Source of the DNA: Endozoicomonas gorgoniicola | GTDB lineage: Bacteria; Pseudomonadota; Gammaproteobacteria; Pseudomonadales; Endozoicomonadaceae | Length of the DNA: 64,000 nt | NCBI RefSeq assembly: GCF_025562715.2 | Contig: NZ_JAPFCC010000001.1 | Location: 6,038,001-6,102,000 of the forward strand | Direction: 5' to 3' | In this document: piece by piece, positions 9,650-18,815 of the stretch | Position numbering within the stretch: the first letter of the stretch is position 1 | Layout: each line of letters starts with the position of its first letter | Position numbers and translations under genes: made by a program | The notes under the pieces: generated by a model | What the model saw: the letters and a program-made list of their open reading frames with translations, nothing else | Told to the model about the DNA's origin: nothing | Database searches by the model: none

Positions 9650-10423
9650 TCAAACCGCATCCCGAATAAACACCCACTCACCATCAGATGACATGGACTC
9701 ATTGTAGGCATAGCCTTCATAATCAAAGCTTTTCAGCTGCTCAGCTTTTGTGATCTTCTGGTCAATGGTATAGCGGCACATCAGACCGCGCGCTTTCTTG
9801 GCATAAAAGCTGATGATCTTGTACTGCCCGTTTTTCCAGTCTTTGAACACCGGGGTGATCACCGGTACATTCAGTTGCTTTGGTTTGACGGATTTGAAGT
9901 ATTCATTGGAGGCCAGATTAATCAGCACTTTGTGTTTTTGTGCTGCGATGTCTTCGTTCAGCTTTTCGGTTATCTGGTCGCCCCAGAAGGCGTAAAGGTT
10001 TTTACCCCCGCTGTTAGCAAACTTCGTTCCCATTTCCAACCGGTAAGCCTGCATTAAATCCAATGGGCGCAGGATGCCATAAAGACCTGACAGGATTCTC
10101 AAATGCTTCTGGGCGAACTGGAATTGTTTCTCCGTCAGGGTTTCTGCGTCCAGACCCGTATAAACATCGCCTTTGAAAGCCAGTACCGCCTGTTTGGCAT
10201 TATCCGGTGTGAAAGGTCGTTGCCAGGCTTCGAAACGTGCCACATTCAGTTGCGCCAGCTTGTCGCTGATTTTCATCAGGCTACCCAGGTCTGCCGGGGT
10301 CAGCGTGCGCAGCTGTCTGATCAGCACTTCCGCCTGTTGCAGAAAATCCGGCTGGCTGGATGCAGTGGTAACAGGGGGGGTATCGTAATCCAGTGTTTTG
10401 GCTGGGGAAACAACCATCAGCAT
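9650..10423 (-). CDS. yaaA: Peroxide stress protein YaaA (DUF328)
   Basis: This 257-residue cytoplasmic protein is of the YaaA family, which in E. coli lowers free iron and protects DNA under hydrogen peroxide stress. The N-terminus [16 protein letters not shown] is diagnostic, as are [11 protein letters not shown], the [13 protein letters not shown] segment, and NLASNEYFK near residue 175. Length and start are as in the family. It is monocistronic, with a hairpin beyond its stop. OxyR control is known in E. coli; I could not identify an OxyR site here. Confidence 0.92.
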   Translation of the reverse strand: MLMVVSPAKTLDYDTPPVTTASSQPDFLQQAEVLIRQLRTLTPADLGSLMKISDKLAQLNVARFEAWQRPFTPDNAKQAVLAFKGDVYTGLDAETLTEKQFQFAQKHLRILSGLYGILRPLDLMQAYRLEMGTKFANSGGKNLYAFWGDQITEKLNEDIAAQKHKVLINLASNEYFKSVKPKQLNVPVITPVFKDWKNGQYKIISFYAKKARGLMCRYTIDQKITKAEQLKSFDYEGYAYNESMSSDGEWVFIRDAV

Positions 10424-10565
10424 AATGACTCCGGCCTCTTATTTATCTTGTACGATGGAACTCAATACTAGACGCTTGTTTAGTGCTTTTCTAGCAGGCC
10501 ATAAAGCTGGTAACGTTCATAGCCAAAGTTTTTGTCGTGGTTGTTTGAAGCACAATGTTATGGAA

Positions 10566-10608
10566 GGCTATCTGCTGGCCTGAACAGGCTGAAAGCAGGC
10601 AGATAGCC
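10566..10608. terminator. Inverted repeat downstream of gdhA
   Basis: Perfect 10-base arms, ggctatctgc (10566-10575) and gcagatagcc (10599-10608), enclose a 23-base loop that can fold further (gcct/aggc). It lies just past the gdhA stop. No T run follows in the gdhA direction, so termination is only probable. Confidence 0.4.
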
Positions 10609-10615
10609 CCTGCTC

Positions 10616-11965
10616 TTACACGACACCGTATGACAGCATGGCGTCGGCCACTTTTTTGAATCCGGCAATGTTAGCGCCCTGAACGTAATCAATCTGGCCG
10701 TTATCATCCCGTCCATAGGTCAGGCATTGCTGGTGGATCTTGCGCATAATCACGTGCAGGCGCCTTTCCAGTTCCTCGGTTGACCAGGACAGTCGCATGC
10801 TGTTCTGACTCATTTCCATGCCAGATACAGCAACGCCTCCTGCATTTGCCGCTTTGGCAGGCGCAAACAGAACATTTTTCTCTTGCATAAAATGAACAGC
10901 TTCCAGAGTAGTAGGCATATTCGCGCCTTCGGCTACCGCCATACAGCCATTGGCCAGCAGGGTTTTGGCATCGTGCAGATCCAGCTCATTCTGTGTGGCA
11001 CAGGCAAACGCCAGTTGGCATGGGAACTGCCAGACCTTGGTGTCTTTATGGAATTCACAGCCAAACTGTTCGGCAAATTCGCTGATGCGACCCCGGCGCA
11101 CTTCTTTCAGGTCGATAAGCCAGATTAACTGATCTTTGGTGATTCCGTCAGGGGCATGGAAACTGCCTGAAGAATCGGACATAGCCACTACTTTACCACC
11201 CAGTTCAATGATTTTCTCAGCTGTATACAGGGCGACATTACCAGAGCCAGACACCACGCAGGTCTTGCCTTCCAGTCTATGTCCGTGTTCTTTTAACATT
11301 TCCTCGGCAAAGAACACGGTGCCAAACCCAGTGGCTTCCTTGCGAACCAGGCTGCCACCGTATTCCAGCCCTTTGCCGGTTAACACACCCCGGAATTCGT
11401 TCTCCATACGCTTGTACTGACCAAACATGTAGCTGATCTCACGGGCTCCTACCCCAATGTCTCCGGCGGGAATATCGGTGTGCGCGCCAATGTGCTTGTG
11501 CAGTTCGGTCATAAAGGACTGACAGAAACGCATGACTTCCCGATCACTTTTGCCTTTAGGGTTAAAGTCCGAGCCGCCTTTTGCAGCGCCCAGAGGCAGG
11601 GTAGTCAGGCTGTTTTTAAAGGTCTGTTCGAAACCCAGGAACTTGAGCGTATCGAGTGTCAGGTTTGAAGCAAAGCGCAGGCCGCCTTTGTATGGGCCAA
11701 TGGAATTATTAAACTGAACCCGATAGCCACGGTTCACACGTATATGACCTTCATCGTCTTCCCAGCAGACCCGAAAGCTGATGACTCTGTCAGGTTCCGT
11801 CATGCGTTCAAGGATGCGGGCCTTGATATATTGCGGATGGCGATTAATGTAAGGGATAACGCTCTGGGCGACTTCCTGTACAGCTTGGTGAAACTCAGGC
11901 TCGTAGGGGTTACGCTTGTGCAGCCCCAGCATGAATTCGTCGAGGTTCAGTTGATTGGAGAACAT
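10616..11965 (-). CDS. gdhA: NADP-specific glutamate dehydrogenase
   Basis: This 449-residue protein catalyses reductive amination of 2-oxoglutarate to glutamate in the cytoplasm. Diagnostic segments in order are YKGGLRF, TTLPLGAAKGGSDFNPKGKS (with the catalytic lysine region), HTDIPAGDIGVGAREI, KEATGFG and the Rossmann motif VSGSGNVA, then EGANMPTT. Its length equals that of hexameric E. coli-type GdhA. It stands alone, with an inverted repeat beyond the stop. Together with the amino-acid importer upstream, it covers nitrogen assimilation. Confidence 0.95.
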   Translation of the reverse strand: MFSNQLNLDEFMLGLHKRNPYEPEFHQAVQEVAQSVIPYINRHPQYIKARILERMTEPDRVISFRVCWEDDEGHIRVNRGYRVQFNNSIGPYKGGLRFASNLTLDTLKFLGFEQTFKNSLTTLPLGAAKGGSDFNPKGKSDREVMRFCQSFMTELHKHIGAHTDIPAGDIGVGAREISYMFGQYKRMENEFRGVLTGKGLEYGGSLVRKEATGFGTVFFAEEMLKEHGHRLEGKTCVVSGSGNVALYTAEKIIELGGKVVAMSDSSGSFHAPDGITKDQLIWLIDLKEVRRGRISEFAEQFGCEFHKDTKVWQFPCQLAFACATQNELDLHDAKTLLANGCMAVAEGANMPTTLEAVHFMQEKNVLFAPAKAANAGGVAVSGMEMSQNSMRLSWSTEELERRLHVIMRKIHQQCLTYGRDDNGQIDYVQGANIAGFKKVADAMLSYGVV

Positions 11966-12132
11966 TCAGAACTCTCCTTTTATTGTGTATTGTGGAATTT
12001 TGCTTTCTCGATTCAGGAAGTCTACTACTAAAACAGAGTTTCATTATGTATCCAGGTCAATAGATTCAATATGAGACTTTCACCCTATTATTTTCATACT
12101 CAGAACTCGATTAATTACGCATAACGCCTGGT

Positions 12133-12558
12133 TCAGCCGCCGCCGAAGAACACGGATGGTGAGATTTTGAACCGCTGGGAAAGTGCTTGAATATGATCCT
12201 TGGTAAGGTTTCTTGAACCATTAAGAATCATAGATATAAGACTTTTGCTTCCTAACTCATTTTTCAAGTCATCAGCTTTTAGCTGATATTGATCCATTAT
12301 CGTTCTAAGGATTGCTACACCATCATCAAGTGCTTCAATTCTTTTGTTAAATTCAGAGAATTGTTCAGACCCATCTTCCCACTTTTCGATTGAAGCAGAA
12401 AGCACCTCAATTAGTGGGAGGTATTGATCATAATCCTCAATCAGTTCATCCATTAACTCCAAGGCTTGTTCGTACTCAGCCTCATTATGAATATGTCCGA
12501 CAAAGCTGGCTTCAGAGAAGAAGTCTACAGCTTTTTGCTTTAGATTTGAGAATCTCAT
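12133..12558 (-). CDS. higA: HigA-type antitoxin, XRE helix-turn-helix
   Basis: This 141-residue protein is the antitoxin half of a HigBA-type toxin-antitoxin pair. The C-terminal third is a helix-turn-helix (ELGSKSLISMILNGSRNL, then ALSQRFKISPSVFF) of the HigA/XRE group. I chose the ATG at 12556-12558 because it overlaps the stop of the toxin remnant as ATGA, the usual coupling in higBA operons; an in-frame ATG ten codons earlier lies inside the toxin frame. The toxin gene upstream is truncated, so this antitoxin is an orphan. It may survive as an autoregulator or by neutralising other toxins. Confidence 0.82.
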   Translation of the reverse strand: MRFSNLKQKAVDFFSEASFVGHIHNEAEYEQALELMDELIEDYDQYLPLIEVLSASIEKWEDGSEQFSEFNKRIEALDDGVAILRTIMDQYQLKADDLKNELGSKSLISMILNGSRNLTKDHIQALSQRFKISPSVFFGGG

Positions 12559-12707
12559 GAGTCTGCCTCCTTTGCGTACTTCTTGCATAGTTTGTCGTAT
12601 TCAGCGTGAGTAACAATATGTTTCACATACATGCGACTATCTCTGAACTCAATGAAAGCGATGAGTCGGAGGTTATTGCCACCGATATCAATTACCCACC
12701 ATTTATC
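12555..12707 (-). pseudogene. HigB toxin remnant, C-terminal part only
   Basis: Fifty codons read DKWWVIDIGGNN, RLIAFIEFRDSRMYVKHIV, THAEYDKL and end TGA, matching the C-terminal half of HigB mRNA interferases (the IGGNxxRLI and KHIxTHAEYDK blocks). A stop codon (12708-12710) lies directly upstream in frame, and no HigB N-terminus is visible beyond it. The 5' part has been replaced by sequence leading into a decayed transposase. An active toxin is very unlikely. Confidence 0.8.
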
Positions 12708-12741
12708 TTAGGATTTACGCATCGACAGCGGGCTTTAAAAT

Positions 12742-13177
12742 TTGATAATAGCCACAAATGACTATCTTTCAGGGACGAAAGTGAGAAGTACTACTCGCCC
12801 AACAACTGCAAAATGCACACTTCCACAATACATGGGATTTTTGATCAGCGAGCCTAAATCATCAACATGCACACGGTTGGAAGAAGTGACTGGCATTTCT
12901 CACGATAGCGTTAACCGCTTTCTTCAGCGCGAAAATTACCAACAAAAAGACATGTTCGATGAAGCCGCCCAAAACTTATGCCTTGTTGGTGGCACGCTGA
13001 TTTTCCAGTATTCTGAGCTTTGTTTATCTCCAGAAAATGCAGATAGCGCAAGAGTTTACGAATATTTATCAGCACCAGCGTAAGCTGTTTAAAGAAGTGG
13101 TTGGTGCCTTCATTAAGATTTTTGCAAAGGACAAAGATGACCTGTTACCAAAATTTGCAGGTGCCATCAATGCGTAA
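12742..13177 (+). pseudogene. Decayed IS transposase in two frames
   Basis: The first part (frame of 12742) contains GFLISEPKSSTCTRLEEVTG, with ISHDSVNRFLQREN after it, a helix-turn-helix-like start, and LCLVGGTL, the point where DDE transposases of IS4/IS701-like elements lead into their catalytic core. The core is missing. After about 13010 another frame carries the C-terminal tail (QIAQEFTNIYQHQRKLFKEV and LLPKFAGAINA, stop 13175-13177). An internal deletion therefore joined both ends. No terminal inverted repeats were found. The exact IS family is uncertain. Confidence 0.65.
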
Positions 13178-13190
13178 GTCCTATTATGGA

Positions 13191-13215
13191 AAAAAATGGC
13201 CGCAAACAGCGGCCA
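13191..13215 (-). terminator. Rho-independent terminator of focA
   Basis: On the minus strand the stem tggccgc/gcggcca (13197-13203 with 13209-13215, 5-base loop) is followed by a run of six T (13191-13196). It lies about 35 bases past the focA stop. Confidence 0.88.
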
Positions 13216-13248
13216 CTTCATATCAACGATGTATATTAACGATGGTGA

Positions 13249-14100
13249 TCACTCACGCAGGTGTACAAACCAGTTGCTCAGACCCACCATAACACCGCCA
13301 CCAATGATATTGCCGATGGTAGCAGGAATCAGGTTCATGAAAACCATGTTGTGCAGGTTGATATTGCTGAAGTACTCAGCCGTGTAACCGGTGTTGGCCC
13401 AGAACTCGGGTGTTGCGACAGACTTAATGAGGTAGCCCATTGGCAACAGGAACATATTGGCAACGGAGTGTTCGAAACCAGCGGCCAGGAAGCAGGCTAC
13501 TGGCAGCATGCAGGCAAACATTTTACCCATGGCATCCCGGGAACTCAGAGTCATCCAGTAAGTCAGACACACAACCAGGTTACACAGTACACCCAGCAGC
13601 AGCGCCTCCACGAAATTGTGCCCCATCTTGCCGTTGGCAATGTACATGTAGTTAATGCCTATTTCACCATGCGCACCTTTAAACTGCCCAACAGCCATCA
13701 TCATGGCCACCATGAAGAAAGAACCAGCCATGTTGCCGAAATAGACCAGTGTCCAGTTTTTGGCAATCTGACCAACACTGATACGACGGGTTGCACGCCC
13801 CATCAGCAACAGCGTGTTACTGGTAAACAGCTCTGAACCACACAGCACGACCATCATCAGACCCATACTGAATGACAGACCGCCCACCAGTTTAACCATG
13901 CCGTAGGGCAGATCACCGGCACCTGTGGTGACAATGGTATAAAACATGCCAGCCAGAGCGATGAAAAGACCCGACAGAATAGCCAGTACAAAAGTCACTT
14001 GTGGGTGTTTTTTGGTTTTACCAACAGCTGCGTCTTCAGCCAGACGAGCCATTTCAGAAGGGGCTACAGCTCCAAACTGCGGCGCTTTACCAGTTTGCAT
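13249..14100 (-). CDS. focA: Formate/nitrite transporter family channel
   Basis: This 283-residue inner-membrane protein of the FNT family is a pentameric channel for formate, nitrite or related anions. Six hydrophobic segments and the hallmark stretches are visible: GLFIALAGMFYTIV, LCGSELFTSNTL, NWTLVYFGNMAGS, GVLCNLVVCLTYWM and GFEHSVANMFLLP (the last with the central His used in gating). No pflB or nir genes are nearby, so the substrate is undecided; focA is given for the family resemblance. It ends at a clear terminator. Confidence 0.87.
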   Translation of the reverse strand: MQTGKAPQFGAVAPSEMARLAEDAAVGKTKKHPQVTFVLAILSGLFIALAGMFYTIVTTGAGDLPYGMVKLVGGLSFSMGLMMVVLCGSELFTSNTLLLMGRATRRISVGQIAKNWTLVYFGNMAGSFFMVAMMMAVGQFKGAHGEIGINYMYIANGKMGHNFVEALLLGVLCNLVVCLTYWMTLSSRDAMGKMFACMLPVACFLAAGFEHSVANMFLLPMGYLIKSVATPEFWANTGYTAEYFSNINLHNMVFMNLIPATIGNIIGGGVMVGLSNWFVHLRE

Positions 14101-14271
14101 AATATTGATTTTCCATGGGGATTGAAGTGTTGAGTCTGCGTGTGGATTATCGCGTCAGCACATCGACATAAAAGATGAAACTTTTCCATCAGGCGTTATC
14201 AGATGAAGTTCCACAGCAAAAACACGAAAGTTTATCAATAGCTGCATTGCAGAGTCAGAAAGTGAATATAC

Positions 14272-14343
14272 GCCTTCTGCTATGACAAGTACGTACATGG
14301 TAGTTGATCTTGAGCAGGTTTCAGGAGAGGATTAGCAGAAGGC
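14272..14343. repeat. 11-base inverted repeat with 50-base spacer, upstream of focA and the outer-membrane protein gene
   Basis: Arms gccttctgcta (14272-14282) and tagcagaaggc (14333-14343) are perfect complements. The spacer contains the palindrome gtacgtac (14289-14296). The 354-base region between the divergent genes holds nothing else I can name. It could be a leader RNA structure or a pair of protein-binding half sites. Confidence 0.55.
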
Positions 14344-14454
14344 TTCCATTTTTCGTCAACACTGTCTTCAACCTGCAGAAAGCCTTCAGGAATAGCCGTT
14401 AAATTCCTGCCTATAAGGACCTGTTCGTGTCATAAAGCCCGGGGGGGAAGGGTG

Positions 14455-14985
14455 ATGCACCGTAGTCCATTGATTATTTCTGCCATCTGTTTTCTGATCA
14501 CTTCTGCTCATGCAGCCGATGACGTATTGCCTGCTCAGGATGAACCAGACCAAACGACACCCGCCAAGATCAGCACCTTCGAAGTCCGGGCCTATCCCGA
14601 TCATTTCTCTGAACTTAAAGTGGTTGAAAAGTATTCCAAAACACACTCTACAGGGCTTGTGGTTGATTACTATCCATTTGAACAGAGTGGTTTCAGGGTA
14701 TCAGCCGGTGCTTACGGCAGTGGCCAGGGGAATGTCACTGACTCCTATTCCGCAGTGGGCAATAAAACCTATCTGGGCGTTGGCTGGAAAAAGTTACTGG
14801 ACGACGCCAACCGCCTGGATGTGAGTGTTGAGGTGGGTGCGTTTTTTGGTGAAGAGAATCAGGTTGAATCTTCCCTGTCCGGAGGAAGTGATACCGGCAC
14901 TATTCCGGATAGCCTTGATGCTCTGGAGTCCTCGGTAAAAACCGTTAAACCAGTGGTGAGTCTGGGTATTCATTACCGCTTTTAG
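14455..14985 (+). CDS. Small exported protein, predicted outer-membrane beta-barrel
   Basis: A 176-residue protein with a signal peptide ending SAHA/A, and a mature part of alternating polar and hydrophobic residues that ends in HYRF. This resembles an eight-stranded outer-membrane barrel: FRVSAGAYGS, NKTYLGVGWKK, RLDVSVEVGAFFG and VKPVVSLGIHYRF look like strands. I do not recognise the family. ATG at 14455 is preferred; a GTG directly before it (14452) is possible, and both follow a G-rich GGGGAAGGG site. It is divergent from focA and convergent with ctpA. Confidence 0.72.
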   Translation: MHRSPLIISAICFLITSAHAADDVLPAQDEPDQTTPAKISTFEVRAYPDHFSELKVVEKYSKTHSTGLVVDYYPFEQSGFRVSAGAYGSGQGNVTDSYSAVGNKTYLGVGWKKLLDDANRLDVSVEVGAFFGEENQVESSLSGGSDTGTIPDSLDALESSVKTVKPVVSLGIHYRF

Positions 14986-15046
14986 GGAAGCAGAAAACAA
15001 GAATTTCCCTGCTCCCCCTATCGCTTTTAACATCAGTGGCTTAAGA

Positions 15047-16486
15047 CTATTTAGCATCGGCCATCTGGGGCTGTTTGCTGGCCTTCTTCGCTGTTTCCTT
15101 TTTCTTCCAGGCACCAATATGCATACCTTTGAGAACATTCAGGGCCTGACTTAACTGGTAATCTTCTTCAGCCAGGCTCTTCTCTGGCTTGGTTTCTTTT
15201 TTATCAGTGGCTTTGGCTTTTTTGCCGTTGCCATTGCTCAGGTGTCCCTGCAGGTTAGCTTCCTTGTACTGTTCAACGGATTCAACCGGGGTGACTTTAG
15301 CACGGGGCAGAACAATATCCGGCTTGATGCCTTCCGCCTGAATAGAGCGACCGCTTGGGGTGTAATACAATGCAGTGGTCAGCTTAAGGCCCCGCTCGGA
15401 ATCAACACTCAGTGGCAGTACGGTTTGAACTGAACCTTTTCCGAATGTCTGTGTACCCAGCAATACCGCACGATGATGATCCTGTAGCGCGCCCGCCACA
15501 ATCTCGGAGGCAGAGGCAGAACCGCCGTTAATCAGAACCACCAGTGGAACACCGTTGGATGGATCGGTACTGGACGCATTAAACTTCAGGTCTGAGTTAG
15601 GAATACGGCCTTTCGTGTAGACAATCAACCCTTCTTTAATAAAGCTGTCCACTACGCCAACAGCGGCCTGCAGAACCCCGCCAGGGTTGTTACGCAGATC
15701 CAGAACCAGGCCTTTCAGCTTTCCATCTTTCTGGGCTTTTTTCAGCTTGCCCAGATGAACCAGCAGTTCTTTGTCTGAGTCGGACTGGAACTGGCTCAGG
15801 CGAATATAGCCGTAACCGTCTTCCAGAGTTTTGGAGCGAACACTCTGTACCTTGATGATGTCGCGTTTAACCGTAATTTCCAGCGGTTTAGGCTCGCCTT
15901 CACGGACAATGGTCAGCTTGATCGGTTCTCCGGGTTTGCCGCGCATACGGTCGACCGAATCCATCAGGGTCATGCCCTTCACACTGGTGTCGTCCAGCTT
16001 GATGATCAGGTCGCCGGGCTGAATGCCTGCCTTCTGGGCGGGCGTGTCATCAATTGGGGAGATGACTTTAATGAAGCCATCTTCCATACCGACTTCAATG
16101 CCCAGACCGCCGAACTGACCTGAGGTATTGATTTCCAGCTCTTTGAAGTCGTCGGGCTTCAGGTAGTCGGAGTGAGGGTCAAGACCCGACAGCATGCCCT
16201 TGATCGCGTTTTCGAGCAGCGTTTTATCATCTACTTCCTCGACATAGGCGGTCTTGATGCGTTGCATGACTTCGGTGAATGTTCGCAGTTCTTCCAGTGG
16301 CAAACGGCCTTTCTCACTGGCTGCTTTGGCATTCTCTGTAGAGGAACTGTCTGTAGACTGGCTGGTTTCTTTAACAGGTTGTTCTTTTTCACCAACAGGT
16401 GCTGTCAGGCCAATGGGTGAGAAACCGGTTGATAAAGCCAGAATGCTGGCTAATAACAGCCGGTTAAAGCGAAAAGTCGTTGTCAT
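15047..16486 (-). CDS. ctpA: Carboxy-terminal processing protease, S41 family
   Basis: This 479-residue periplasmic serine protease trims C-termini of exported proteins. A signal peptide is followed by a Thr/Ser-rich linker, a PDZ domain (about residues 125-200, GGLGIEVGMEDGFI and AGIQPGDLIIKLD) and the tail-specific protease core. Predicted catalytic residues are Ser325 in GGSASASEI and Lys350 in TFGKGSVQ, 25 apart as in the family. The C-terminal 70 residues are Lys-rich. It follows envC on the same strand after about 150 bases, the usual envC-ctpA pairing, which suggests a role in controlling cell-wall hydrolases. Confidence 0.93.
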   Translation of the reverse strand: MTTTFRFNRLLLASILALSTGFSPIGLTAPVGEKEQPVKETSQSTDSSSTENAKAASEKGRLPLEELRTFTEVMQRIKTAYVEEVDDKTLLENAIKGMLSGLDPHSDYLKPDDFKELEINTSGQFGGLGIEVGMEDGFIKVISPIDDTPAQKAGIQPGDLIIKLDDTSVKGMTLMDSVDRMRGKPGEPIKLTIVREGEPKPLEITVKRDIIKVQSVRSKTLEDGYGYIRLSQFQSDSDKELLVHLGKLKKAQKDGKLKGLVLDLRNNPGGVLQAAVGVVDSFIKEGLIVYTKGRIPNSDLKFNASSTDPSNGVPLVVLINGGSASASEIVAGALQDHHRAVLLGTQTFGKGSVQTVLPLSVDSERGLKLTTALYYTPSGRSIQAEGIKPDIVLPRAKVTPVESVEQYKEANLQGHLSNGNGKKAKATDKKETKPEKSLAEEDYQLSQALNVLKGMHIGAWKKKETAKKASKQPQMADAK

Positions 16487-16634
16487 GGATGCTCCTGCAA
16501 ACCGTTATGAGAGTTCAAGTATAGGAGGCTGTCGTGAATACATGGCAAGGCTGTCGCTCTGTACTCTTGCATCCCGATCAGCAGGGTGTTCACTCTATAG
16601 TCTATCGGTTGTCCGTAGTGCATCTTCAACAGCC

Positions 16635-17801
16635 TTAACGGGTTTGCAGCCATCGTGAAGGGTTTTGCGGCTTACCCTTGTGGCGTATTTCAAAGTAGAG
16701 CCCCGGCTCTTCCAGTCCGCCACTCTGTCCTGCCAGCGCCAGCGGCTCTCCAGCCAGAACGGTTTCACCTTCGGCTTTCAGCAGCCATTGGTTGTGGGCG
16801 TACAGGGTCAGGTAGTCATCACCATGATCAAGAATGATCAGTTGACCAAAGCCTCTTAACCAGTTAGAGAAAATAACGGTGCCATCGTGTACCGCGTTAA
16901 CCCGGGTGCCGGAGTCAACGGAAATTAATACCCCTTCCCAGCTCATACCGGTGTTCGGGCGTTTTTGTTGGTAACCATACAGGACTTCACCCTCTACCGG
17001 CCATTGCAGTTCACCCTGGTTGCTGGTGATCGGACGCTGTAAAGCGGCTTTGGCCGCCAGCTGTGACAGAATGGTTTCCAGCTGGTTTCGCTGTCGGTCA
17101 AGGTCCTGCAGGCGCCGGTTACTGTTGCCCTGACGCTGACGTATCTGGCTGATCAGGCGCTGACGCTGTTCCTGTACCTTGTTAAGGTCATCGCGTTGCT
17201 TTTGCAGGCTGTTTCTTTGCCGGGTAAGACTGGCGTTGACCTGTTGCTGCTCCTGGGTGTTGTCATCAATTTCCCGGAGCGTATTCTCGAAAGCAGTAAT
17301 CGCATCCAGCTGCGCCTGCTGCAGATGTTTTAAATACGTCAAATGACGTGAAATATCTTCCGGATTTTCCTGATTAAGCAACAGCTTAAGCCGGTTATCC
17401 CGGCTGGCAAGGTAGGCTGAGTGTACACTGCTGGCGATGTGTTTTTTTTCTTTATTTTTTCTCGCCGTCAGTTCCTGCTGACGGCGCTGGAGCTTTTTTA
17501 CCTGTTTACTCCCTTCCTCCAGCTGGCTTTCCAGACTACGAATCGACTGGCGCAACTCATTCATCTCCTGTTCTGATCGTTGCAACTGCCGTTCTGTTGA
17601 AGATCGCTCCCGGTTGAGTTTAGAGAGCAGACCCTTCAGGTGTTCAATGTCGCTGTTAATGGTTTCCAGCTGGACTTCGGTGGTCGCTTTGGTTGCTGCA
17701 TCCTCTGCGGCACTGGCAAAGCTGCCAGGGCTGCTCATGGACAACAGTACAGCCAGCGACAGCGCAAGCACGGGCGGCGTTGCTGTTGGTTTCATCATCA
17801 A
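16635..17801 (-). CDS. envC: EnvC-like murein hydrolase activator
   Basis: This 388-residue periplasmic protein activates amidases at the division site. A signal peptide is followed by a long coiled coil (about residues 35-260, dense in Gln, Arg, Leu and Glu) and a C-terminal LytM/M23 domain (WPVEGEVLYGYQQKRPNTGM, then VNAVHDGTVIFSNW, YLTLYAHNQWLLK and GLYFEIRHKGKPQNP). Several zinc ligands of active M23 enzymes are absent, as in EnvC, which activates rather than cuts. In E. coli envC follows gpmI; here gpmI lies about 6 kb away. Confidence 0.92.
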   Translation of the reverse strand: MMMKPTATPPVLALSLAVLLSMSSPGSFASAAEDAATKATTEVQLETINSDIEHLKGLLSKLNRERSSTERQLQRSEQEMNELRQSIRSLESQLEEGSKQVKKLQRRQQELTARKNKEKKHIASSVHSAYLASRDNRLKLLLNQENPEDISRHLTYLKHLQQAQLDAITAFENTLREIDDNTQEQQQVNASLTRQRNSLQKQRDDLNKVQEQRQRLISQIRQRQGNSNRRLQDLDRQRNQLETILSQLAAKAALQRPITSNQGELQWPVEGEVLYGYQQKRPNTGMSWEGVLISVDSGTRVNAVHDGTVIFSNWLRGFGQLIILDHGDDYLTLYAHNQWLLKAEGETVLAGEPLALAGQSGGLEEPGLYFEIRHKGKPQNPSRWLQTR

Positions 17802-18105
17802 ACGTCACAGGTAGTTTATCTAGTACCTCAGTATGCCTTTAATTAAACCTGTAAAACAATATTCAACGTTCGGGCGCTCAATATAATCGGTTTAAACAGT
17901 CAGTGAAGGTCTTAAAATTCAAAAAATTGTAACTGGTCAGGGCTGGCTTTTTTGCTTACCGGCAGATGACGTTTATATCACAGTCTATAATATTCGACCG
18001 AGCCAGAGTCAAAGGACTCCAGGTGGCGGAGAGAGGTAAGCAGGTGCCGGGTCTGGGGTTTCTGACTTATTTCATTCAAGCACTTTTGAATAGTTAAGGT
18101 TGATG
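17802..18105. other. Intergenic region between envC and an orphan gene
   Basis: No gene is visible. A TATAAT hexamer stands at 17986-17991 on the plus strand, but no good -35 box lies 16-18 bases upstream, so I list it only as a possible weak promoter for the orphan gene that follows. Confidence 0.35.
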
Positions 18106-18741
18106 ATGAGACGGTCAACTTCCCCCTCGGTTATCACAAAAGAGATCGAAAACACCCTCAAGATATACACTGACAAACGACACCCACACAACACACCAAA
18201 CCTGTTCCTTAGTTGTCGAGGCTGGTACGAACAGGGAACATATCGTTCCCCGGACGAAATACCATTATTCACTCAGCCTTCATTTGCGTCACTTTTTTTC
18301 TATGCTCCGCCCGGTTCAATACTGCATTGTTCAAACCTGAGACTCATGAAAGGAGAGTACATGCCTCTGGAAGTACGTACTCCGGGAGAAAGAGTGATTG
18401 ATTACCGGCTGGAGCATTTTTCCGAGATAGAGTGGGCTACGGAAAAGGCCTACAAGGATCTGTTTGTAAAATGCCGGGAACAGCAACCTTCGAGACCAGA
18501 CAGGCACCCATTCCGTTTATACGATATTCTCACCCTTGAGCCCAGCCGTCGTTATTTTCGAATTCTAACGCTGCATGAAGTGATAGATCTGCTGAATAAT
18601 TCCGGATACCGCTGTTATTCAAAAATACACTGTATATTTGATCGTATTCTTGTGCGGTCGGGGGGAGGGCCAAAACGACCCTTTAAATTGCATCAGCCAG
18701 AGGAAAGTGGCTCTGCTTTTGATGACTGGGTAGTAGTTTAG
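18106..18741 (+). CDS. Hypothetical cytoplasmic protein
   Basis: A protein of about 211 residues that I do not recognise. No signal peptide or membrane segment is visible. The start is preceded by three consecutive possible starts (TTG 18100, ATG 18103, ATG 18106); I take the last because AAGG (18096-18099) is then six bases away. The second half is rich in charged residues and aromatic pairs and ends EESGSAFDDWVVV. Some 20 kb of neighbours are conserved housekeeping genes, so this looks like a lineage-specific insertion. It might be an effector, but there is no direct evidence. Confidence 0.6.
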   Translation: MRRSTSPSVITKEIENTLKIYTDKRHPHNTPNLFLSCRGWYEQGTYRSPDEIPLFTQPSFASLFFYAPPGSILHCSNLRLMKGEYMPLEVRTPGERVIDYRLEHFSEIEWATEKAYKDLFVKCREQQPSRPDRHPFRLYDILTLEPSRRYFRILTLHEVIDLLNNSGYRCYSKIHCIFDRILVRSGGGPKRPFKLHQPEESGSAFDDWVVV

Positions 18742-18815
18742 GCTAAAACTCATGCAAACCAGCCGACTAAACACGGTTCAATGTGAATAGTGACGGGTTT
18801 ACATGAGTCTTCAGG

